Shown here in pieces: positions 7,701 to 12,663 of a DNA stretch of 12,663 nt. The stretch comes from Leptofilum sp050292445. GTDB taxonomy: Bacteria > Chloroflexota > Anaerolineae > Promineifilales > Promineifilaceae. Where the stretch lies: the NCBI GenBank assembly GCA_050292445.1, contig JBNKLQ010000186.1:1-12663 (forward strand). Direction: 5' to 3'. Each line of letters begins with the position of its first letter. Position 1 is the first letter of the stretch. Below the pieces are notes generated by a model. That model searched no databases and was not told the DNA's origin. It was given only the letters and a program-made list of their open reading frames with translations. The translations under genes were made by a program, and so were the position numbers.

Positions 7701-9057
7701 GCGCACCTAGCTCCAACAAACGCTTAAGGCGATTATTCCGATTGATGACCCGACGATACAAATCGTTCAGGTCAGATGTGGCAAAACGGCCGCCATCCAG
7801 CTGAACCATGGGGCGCAAATCTGGAGGAATCACCGGCAGCACAGTCAAAATCATCCATTCAGGGCGATTCCCGCTCTTGCGTAGAGATTCAACGACCTGT
7901 AACCGCTTGGTGGCTCGCTTGGCCGCTTGCTTTGAGCGCGTGGTTCGCACTTCACGCCACAACTCACGGGAAAGTCTATCCAAATCCATCTTCTTGAGGA
8001 TATCGTATAAAGCTTCCGCACCCATATCGGCCCGGAACACGTTCCCAAACTTGCTTTTCAACTCACGGTAATCGTTTTCATTGAGGAAAACCATCGGCTC
8101 CAGATTTTCCAACTGTTCCCGATTGGCCTGGGCTTGCTGGCGCAGCCGCGTCAGTTTCTGAGAAAGCTCATCGCGCAAATCAACACCAACAGCATCCGCC
8201 TCGGTGCGCAGCTCTTCGATCTCTTTCTGCATCGTGGCAACATCGCTTTGATGGTCTTCTTCACTCTCTTTTTGAACCTGCGTTAAACGTTCTGAGGTGA
8301 CTTCTTGAACCAAAACGCTGTGTTCGCGGCCAACGGTTTCGCCCTCTTTGACGATAACCGTATCACCCAGAACAATATCTTCACTAGCTGCAGATCCTTT
8401 GAGGTGCTCCAAACGCCGTTCAACGCCTTGTGCTTCGTTGACCACTGCATCCGTTACAGCAGAAAGACGATCATCAAAGGAATCGTTTTGCTCTTTTAAT
8501 GTTGTTTCTAGCTCTTGCAAGCGCACTTGAGCTTCGGAGGTAGCATCGCCAATGTTAGATTGCAAATCTTCTTCGAATCTAAGCTCAGCTTCGGCCAACT
8601 CTTCTTCCAAACGTTTCAACGCTCGTTGGCGAGCTTCTTCATCGACGCTTGTAATGACGTATTGCGCAAAATAGAGGACGCGGTCTAAATTACGACGAGA
8701 AACGTTCAGCAGCAGCCCCATATGGCTGGGCACACGGCGTGTGTACCAAACATGCGCCACGGGCGCTGCCAATTCAATATGCCCCATTCGTTCGCGGCGA
8801 ACGGCTGAACGGGTGACTTCTACACCACACTTGTCACAAACAATGCCCTTGTATCGAACGTTCTTATACTTGCCGCAATAGCATTGCCAGTCACGCGTTG
8901 GGCCAAAAATAGCCTCACAAAATAGACCATCCTTTTCTGGCCGCAAGCGGCGATAGTTAATGGTTTCCGGTTTTGTAACCTCTCCATATGACCATGACCG
9001 CATCTGGTCCGGGGATGCTAAACTAATGCGTAACGAGCGGAATTCTGTTGTTTCCAC
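4711..9057 (-). CDS. rpoC: DNA-directed RNA polymerase subunit beta'
   Basis: This is the largest core RNA polymerase subunit, 1448 residues. The N-terminal zinc ribbon has Cys59, Cys61, Cys74 and Cys77. The Mg-binding catalytic loop NADFDGDQ is at 623-630 (Asp625, 627, 629). Bridge-helix and trigger-loop sequence runs through about 895-955 ([45 protein letters not shown]). The second zinc site is Cys966, 1038, 1045 and 1048, followed by [19 protein letters not shown]. Residues about 140-325 are a glutamate-rich coiled-coil insertion with a short beta-rich stretch in the middle. The C-terminus ends in an acidic alanine-rich tail. I chose GTG at 9057 because GGAGG lies 7 bases upstream; the open frame reaches a TTG at 9072, but that overlaps the ribosome site. 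rpoB is not upstream as it usually is, and rpoC has its own promoter and structured leader. Confidence 0.97.
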   Translation of the reverse strand: [1448 protein letters not shown]

Positions 9058-9111
9058 CAGGTGACCTCCCAAATAGAATAAAGCTCCAACCCTAAATAAA
9101 AATATCTTCCC

Positions 9112-9125
9112 TTACGTATACGTAA
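9112..9125. repeat. 14-bp perfect palindrome TTACGTATACGTAA in rpoC leader
   Basis: This uninterrupted palindrome lies 55 bases before the rpoC start codon, downstream of the leader terminator. Its symmetry and AT-rich ends are typical of a dimeric repressor operator, but it is also inside the transcript. No regulator can be assigned. Confidence 0.5.
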
Positions 9126-9172
9126 TGCCCACGAGCTTAAGGGTGCTTATTTAATGCTTTCCGCAGACACGG

Positions 9173-9208
9173 AAAAAGAGCGTATGGTCTGATCAGGACC
9201 AACGCTCT
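9173..9208 (-). terminator. Intrinsic terminator inside the rpoC leader (candidate attenuator)
   Basis: On the minus strand AGAGCGT-TGGTC (9208-9197) pairs with GACCA-T-ACGCTCT (9189-9177) around a 7-base loop with one bulged T. It is followed at once by TTTTT (9177-9173). The hairpin begins about 30 bases after the predicted start site and lies between promoter and gene. It would either attenuate rpoC transcription or end a small RNA of about 65 bases. It could also stop read-through from the upstream prfB gene pair. Confidence 0.75.
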
Positions 9209-9244
9209 CAAAACGTCGTGGCAATTTTTACTTTATGTATGGCG

Positions 9245-9272
9245 ATTATATCGGTACCCGTCAATATGTCAA
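9245..9272 (-). promoter_or_regulatory. rpoC: Near-consensus sigma-70-type promoter of rpoC
   Basis: Reading the minus strand, TTGACA (9272-9267) and TATAAT (9250-9245) are both perfect consensus hexamers separated by 16 bases. The predicted start is an A at about 9238. This is the strongest promoter in the window and faces rpoC, consistent with an essential, highly expressed gene transcribed on its own. Confidence 0.88.
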
Positions 9273-9277
9273 CGCTT

Positions 9278-9297
9278 TTACATAAGTGTTACATAAG
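9278..9297. repeat. Two 9-bp direct repeats with 11-bp period just upstream of the rpoC -35 box
   Basis: TTACATAAG occurs at 9278-9286 and again at 9289-9297 on the plus strand (CTTATGTAA on the rpoC strand). Spacing is 11 bp, about one helical turn, and the pair covers roughly -40 to -59 relative to the predicted start. That is where activators touching RNA polymerase often bind. The rest of 9273-9370 holds one ACGGCCGT octamer followed by a T-run (minus strand) and no gene. Confidence 0.5.
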
Positions 9298-9370
9298 CAT
9301 GTGCAAGCTTAGAAGTATACAAAAAACGGCCGTTTCCGACAAGTCCCAATTTTAGCGCCAATAAACCAAA

Positions 9371-10633
9371 TTATGCTTCCGGGGTCAGTGGCTGCACAGT
9401 TGCCCCACAAAACTCGCAAGTGTAGGTTGTTACCCCACGCGGCTGTTCAGGAACGGCCGCATAACAATTGGGACATTGTTCAGGAAAATTAGCGCTAGTA
9501 ATCTCCGCAGCCTCCAGCTCATCCAGATATTCATCCGAGCGATCAGCATCAATTTCACCCGACTGAACGCGATTAATCATTGCGGCCCAATCTTCCGAAT
9601 CCTGCCCATCTAAATGAAAACGCGCCCGGGAAAGGGAAGCTGTAGCGGCAAAAACCAACTCCAAAATATCATCCTTGCCCATGCCCAGGAAGCCACCTTC
9701 TTCCTTATGGACAATTTGATCAATTTCATGCACCTGAACCGCGATGTGCAGCTTTTGCACCATCTCCGATTCTGCTTTAAAAATGCCAAACCGCTTTTTG
9801 GTCACAACTTCTTCGCGCTGTTCAAACAGCAGCCTCTGGTCGGTGAGGAAGAGATAGCCTTTTGGCCCTTCTTCACCGTCTTGGTGCCATTCTGCCTTCA
9901 CAGCCAGCAGCGGGCCCTCAGCCTCCTGCAAGCGAATCTCCTGCGACCCGGCCATCAAATCCAGCATTTTGCCCACCTGCCCCAGCGAGTATTCAATCTG
10001 GTGCAGTTCATTTTCGATGCCATCGTAAAGGCCATCCAAAGCGCGACGCGCGGCAGTGATGCGACTGCCCAGGCTATCTACGGCCGAATCCACCGTTTTC
10101 ACCAGGGCAGCATTGGCATTACCCAACCGATTCACCTGGCGTTCTGTCTGATCCAACTCGCGATCAAGCCGCTTGACCTGTTCTGAAAGCGCCTTTTCTA
10201 CACGAGGGCGGACTTCATCCCACTTGTCATCCAGCGCTTCCAACTTATCTTCTAACTGACCAGAATGGACATAGCCCCGGTCACGAAGCGCTTCCAGATC
10301 AAAAGGCAGCTTGGTCAATTTGTTATCAATTTCACCCACAGCCGAAAAAATATCTTCCAGCTGGGCCTGCGACTCCAGCCGTTCAAATTTGCTTTGGATG
10401 CTGTCAATTTCGGAAGCAAGTTCGGCTGACACAGCCGCTTTCGCCGCAGTGCGCTTGACGGGCCGACGGGCCGGGGGTTTGGGCATTGGTCGTTTGCTGA
10501 TGGCTGCTTTCCGCGCTTTGGCCCTGGCAGACGGCCGTACCCGTCGTTTTAAGGATGCTCTGTGAACAGCAGCGCCAATAGAGCTGCCCTTACGACGTGA
10601 TCCTGTTTGCGATTTTTTACGTTTGTCTGCCAT
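9371..10633 (-). CDS. Unknown protein: basic tail, coiled coil, PH-like region, C-terminal zinc ribbon
   Basis: I do not recognise this 420-residue protein as a named family. Residues 1-70 are rich in Lys, Arg, Ala, Ser and Pro, resembling histone H1-like or ribosomal-protein tails and able to bind nucleic acid. Residues about 71-235 are heptad-like and charged, probably coiled coil. Residues about 240-340 look beta-rich (GYLFLTDQRLLFEQ, then FGIFKAESE), resembling bacterial PH/GRAM-type domains; this is a guess from pattern only. The end has Cys387, Cys390, Cys406 and Cys409 (CPNC and CEFCG), a clear zinc ribbon. There is no signal peptide or membrane helix. ATG at 10633 is chosen because GGAGG lies 7 bases upstream, 22 bases after the prfB stop, so the two genes are probably co-transcribed. 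A role near translation or nucleoid is conceivable but unproven. Confidence 0.8.
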   Translation of the reverse strand: MADKRKKSQTGSRRKGSSIGAAVHRASLKRRVRPSARAKARKAAISKRPMPKPPARRPVKRTAAKAAVSAELASEIDSIQSKFERLESQAQLEDIFSAVGEIDNKLTKLPFDLEALRDRGYVHSGQLEDKLEALDDKWDEVRPRVEKALSEQVKRLDRELDQTERQVNRLGNANAALVKTVDSAVDSLGSRITAARRALDGLYDGIENELHQIEYSLGQVGKMLDLMAGSQEIRLQEAEGPLLAVKAEWHQDGEEGPKGYLFLTDQRLLFEQREEVVTKKRFGIFKAESEMVQKLHIAVQVHEIDQIVHKEEGGFLGMGKDDILELVFAATASLSRARFHLDGQDSEDWAAMINRVQSGEIDADRSDEYLDELEAAEITSANFPEQCPNCYAAVPEQPRGVTTYTCEFCGATVQPLTPEA

Positions 10634-10655
10634 TGCTCTGCCTCCAAATGCCAAA

Positions 10656-11760
10656 TTACAGGGTGGGTTCTTCGGTTTGGCCCACCTTTTGTTTTAAGTA
10701 CGCTTCCATAAAATCGTCTAGACGCCCATCCAGCACCCCCTGAGCATTACCAACTTCGTAATTGGTGCGATGGTCTTTTACCATCTTGTAGGGATGCAGC
10801 ACGTAGGAGCGAATCTGGCTACCCCAACCTGCATCTACGTCTTCACCCTTCAGCGCGGCCATTTCTGCTTCTTGCTTGCGCTGCTCCAGGTCAAATAGCT
10901 GCGCCTTGAGGATTTTCATGGCCACTTCCCGGTTTTGTGTCAGCGACCGTTGATTTTGGCAAGAAACGACAATGTTGGTGGGAATGTGGGTGATGCGTAC
11001 GGCCGTTTCATTCTTTTGCACATGCTGTCCCCCCGCTCCACTCGCCTTAAACCGGTCAATGCGTAAATCTTTCTCGTCGATTTCAATCTCAATGTCTTCA
11101 GCCACGTCGGGCCATACTTCCACTTTGGCAAAAGAAGTATGGCGACGGCTCGATGAGTCGTAGGGTGAGATGCGTACCAGGCGATGTACGCCACGTTCAG
11201 ATTGGAGACGGCCGTAAGCATAACTCCCTTTCACCGCCATCATCACGCTCTTAATGCCTGCCTCGTCACCGGCACTTTCATCCACAATATCCACGACCAT
11301 TTGGTGAGAGTCGGCCCAGCGCATAAACATCCGCTCTAGCATCTGCGCCCAATCCTGCGCTTCGGTGCCACCGGCTCCGGCATGAATGGCCAGAATGCAA
11401 TTTTCGTCATCATACTCACCAGAAAAGAGTGTTTCAAACTCTAGCCGGGCAACTTGCGCTTCTAAAACGGCCGTTTCCTTAGACAATTCAGCCAGCAAAT
11501 CCTCATCACCAAGTGACGCTAATTCTGTGGCATCGGCCAGGCGGCGGCTTAATGCTTCCCACACCGTTACCTGATCGCGCAGTTTGGTCAACTCGCGCAT
11601 CTTAGCCTGGGCGGCAGTCGAGTCATCCCAAAAGCCGGGTGCTGCGGCGACTTCTTCCAATTGTGCTACCTTTAACGCTTTTGCCGGTACGTCAAAGACG
11701 CCTCCGAAGCAAGTTTACGGTTTTTTGTAAGTTGGTTAATTTCTCAGCTAATTCGTCCAT
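10656..11760 (-). CDS. prfB: Peptide chain release factor 2, expressed by +1 programmed frameshift
   Basis: RF2 recognises UGA and UAA stop codons and triggers peptide release on the ribosome. The frame-0 start is ATG at 11760, with GGAAG 9 bases upstream. It encodes 22 residues and meets TGA at 11694-11692. A +1 shift at CTT TGA C then joins the main frame, giving a 367-residue protein of normal length. Motifs are GAGGTEAQDW (about 127-136), the stop-codon recognition tripeptide region RISPYDSSSRRHTSF (SPY at 198-200, where most RF2 proteins have SPF) and the catalytic GGQ (243-245) in SGAGGQHVQKNETAVR. Because the frameshift self-regulates RF2 levels, reading only the downstream frame would miss the first 33 residues. 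ftsY lies upstream and the zinc-ribbon gene follows 22 bases after the stop. RF1 is excluded by the frameshift and by the lack of a PxT motif. Confidence 0.96.
11691..11705 (-). promoter_or_regulatory. prfB: RF2 programmed +1 frameshift site
   Basis: On the minus strand the sequence reads CGG AGG CGT CTT TGA C. The internal Shine-Dalgarno GGAGG (11705-11701) sits 3 bases before the slippery CTT (11697-11695), which is followed by the TGA stop and C. This is the same layout as E. coli prfB. When RF2 is scarce, the ribosome pauses at TGA and slips from CUU to UUU, entering the +1 frame (GAC GTA CCG). Confidence 0.96.
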
Positions 11761-11832
11761 TTCAAAGTTCTTCCTTTTATTATGATGATACAGCGATCTC
11801 AAAACGATCCTGATTTCTAATTTCTACTTGTC

Positions 11833-11852
11833 ATTCCCGCGAAGGCGGGAAT
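11833..11852. repeat. REP-like hairpin ATTCCCGC-GAAG-GCGGGAAT between ftsY and prfB
   Basis: A perfect 8-bp stem with a GAAG loop is embedded in the context GTCATTCCCGCGAAGGCGG. This resembles dispersed repetitive extragenic palindromes that occur in many bacteria. It fills part of the 107-base gap 11761-11867, which also holds a short A-rich repetition (TAGAAAT twice on the minus strand, about 11815-11828) and the prfB ribosome site. There is no strong T-run, so it is not a classical terminator. No convincing prfB promoter is seen in the gap. Confidence 0.75.
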
Positions 11853-11867
11853 CCATTAACCTAAGCT

Positions 11868-12663
11868 TTACTCAAACAACCCCTCAATAAACAGATCAGG
11901 GTCAAACGGTGCCAAGTCCTCAATGCGCTCCCCGGTGCCGATGAAGCGCACTGGCAGCCCCAGCTCCCGATAAATAGCAAACACCATGCCACCCTTAGCC
12001 GTGCTGTCCAACTTAGTCAAAATAACGCCGGTAACATGCACAGACTCTTTGAACTTTTGCGCCTGGACGAGGGCGTTTTGGCCCGTGGGCGCATCCAAAA
12101 CAAGCAGCACCTCATGGGGTGCTGCGTGGACGCTCTTTTTGCAGACGCCATACACTTTTTCTAGCTCGCGCATCAGGTTAAATTTAGTGTGCAGCCGACC
12201 GGCCGTATCAACAATAAGCAAATCGTAGCCACGAGCACGGGCGGCGCGGATGCCATCGTAGGCTACGGCACCGGGATCGCCATTGGGCTGCCCGGCGATA
12301 ACCGGTACATCGGCTCGCTCGCCCCATATCTTGAGCTGATCGATGGCCGCTGCGCGAAATGTGTCGGCGGCGGCTAAAATAATCTTGCGCCCCTTGTCCT
12401 GATAATGGCGTGACAATTTACCAATCGTCGTCGTCTTGCCAGAGCCATTGACGCCGACAATCATGGCCACCGTCAGCTGGCGCGGTGCTTCTAGCTCAAA
12501 CGGTGGTGGATCAGTTAGCACGCTGCGCAGCTCGTCTCGAAGCGCCTCAGTGAGCTGATCGGCGCGATAAAGTCCTTCTTTTTTCACCCGCTCTTGCAAC
12601 GCTTCCACAACGGCCAACGTCGTGGGCACACCCACATCAGCCTGCACCAGCAGGGCCTCCAAA
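11868..12663 (-). CDS. ftsY: Signal recognition particle receptor FtsY, 5' end cut by window edge
   Basis: FtsY is the membrane-associated GTPase that docks SRP-ribosome complexes for co-translational insertion. The 264 visible codons cover most of the NG domain: the end of the N helical bundle (LEALLVQADVG), G1 GVNGSGKTTT, DTFRAAAIDQL, G3 DTAGR, G4 TKLD, and the FtsY-type C-terminus GTGERIEDLAPFDPDLF. It stops right after the G domain, with no methionine-rich M domain, so it is FtsY and not Ffh. The frame is open to the right edge; the first codon seen (TTG at 12662) is internal Leu and not the start. The usual acidic N-terminal region lies outside the window. prfB follows on the same strand after a REP-like hairpin. 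Confidence 0.95.
   Translation of the reverse strand, partial: LEALLVQADVGVPTTLAVVEALQERVKKEGLYRADQLTEALRDELRSVLTDPPPFELEAPRQLTVAMIVGVNGSGKTTTIGKLSRHYQDKGRKIILAAADTFRAAAIDQLKIWGERADVPVIAGQPNGDPGAVAYDGIRAARARGYDLLIVDTAGRLHTKFNLMRELEKVYGVCKKSVHAAPHEVLLVLDAPTGQNALVQAQKFKESVHVTGVILTKLDSTAKGGMVFAIYRELGLPVRFIGTGERIEDLAPFDPDLFIEGLFE

Larger units (their letters stand above)
9058..9238 (-). promoter_or_regulatory. rpoC: Long structured 5' leader of rpoC
   Basis: From the predicted start site (about 9238) to the GTG start there are about 181 untranslated bases. In transcript order they hold an intrinsic terminator hairpin (9208-9173), a second hairpin TTTCCG-TGTCTG-CGGAAA (9175-9158) that overlaps the terminator's U-run, a 14-bp palindrome (9125-9112) and the ribosome site GGAGG (9069-9065). 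I see no open reading frame long enough to be a leader peptide. The arrangement suggests attenuation, but no ligand or protein can be named from sequence. Confidence 0.55.
114..11474. repeat. Dispersed octamer palindrome ACGGCCGT, 19 copies (HIP1-like)
   Basis: Exact copies begin at 114, 183, 333, 870, 1012, 1529, 2187, 2291, 2474, 3245, 4032, 4164, 5864, 7003, 9326, 10531, 10999, 11208 and 11467. Eight of them extend to the 10-mer AACGGCCGTT. Sixteen lie in genes: 11 are read as Thr-Ala-Val, 3 as (Asp/Tyr)-Gly-Arg and 2 as Arg-Pro. About 0.2 copies would be expected by chance in a sequence this long with equal base use. Several near-matches also exist (for example around 641, 7425, 7786, 9453). 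Confidence 0.9.

Noticed and set aside
9058..9072. TTG start of rpoC at 9072
   Set aside because: It overlaps the GGAGG ribosome site that properly positions GTG 9057.
9317..9336. ACGGCCGT followed by a T-run on the minus strand as a terminator after the zinc-ribbon gene
   Set aside because: The palindrome has no proper loop: only a 4-bp AAAC/GTTT stem around GGCC is possible. A weak terminator at best.
11198..11208. Short match (CAGATTGGAGA) to the 7-base repeat element inside prfB
   Set aside because: It is only about 10 bases, a single unit, and falls in conserved RF2 coding sequence (GRLQSERG); coincidence is sufficient.
1..12663. CRISPR arrays, tRNA or rRNA genes, prophage or IS transposase genes
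   Set aside because: No evenly spaced direct repeats with unique spacers, no cloverleaf-like sequence and no transposase or integrase motifs were seen on either strand.

Overview
The window looks like chromosomal DNA of a free-living bacterium. I infer Chloroflexota, near the Anaerolineae. The grounds are a fusion-free RpoC with a long N-terminal coiled-coil insertion, an FMN-type isopentenyl diphosphate isomerase next to a short-chain prenyl synthase with a DDILG motif, moderate GC, and abundant short intergenic repeats. No rRNA or signature marker is present, so the phylum is an inference.

Layout. The left end (1-2086, minus strand) is a cell-surface polysaccharide segment: a UDP-glucuronate decarboxylase (UDP-xylose synthase) gene, followed downstream by a Wzy/WaaL-like O-antigen polymerase/ligase gene that runs off the left edge. 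A 372-base divergent intergenic region separates these from an isoprenoid pair on the plus strand: fni (type 2 IPP isomerase) and an all-trans prenyl diphosphate synthase predicted to make GGPP. A bidirectional terminator at 4650-4681 closes both this pair and the convergent rpoC gene.

rpoC (4711-9057, minus) is not preceded by rpoB. It has its own near-consensus promoter, a leader of about 180 bases containing an intrinsic terminator (a possible attenuator), phased direct repeats just upstream of the -35 box and a 14-bp palindrome near the start codon. Upstream of it on the same strand lie ftsY (truncated by the right edge), prfB and a small unknown gene. prfB has the classical +1 programmed frameshift, so the full protein starts at 11760. 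The unknown gene encodes a basic-tailed, coiled-coil, zinc-ribbon protein and probably shares a transcript with prfB.

Two layers of repeats overlie the genes. The octamer palindrome ACGGCCGT occurs 19 times, 16 of them inside genes and mostly read as Thr-Ala-Val. It behaves like the HIP1 palindrome of cyanobacteria. A 7-base-period 'TCTCCAA' element with hairpin potential occurs twice, once in frame inside the polysaccharide gene and once filling the fni-prenyl synthase junction. A 14-bp inverted-repeat pair bounds a 92-bp segment at 1046-1137, and a REP-like hairpin lies between ftsY and prfB. I found no tRNA, rRNA, CRISPR array, IS element or phage gene.
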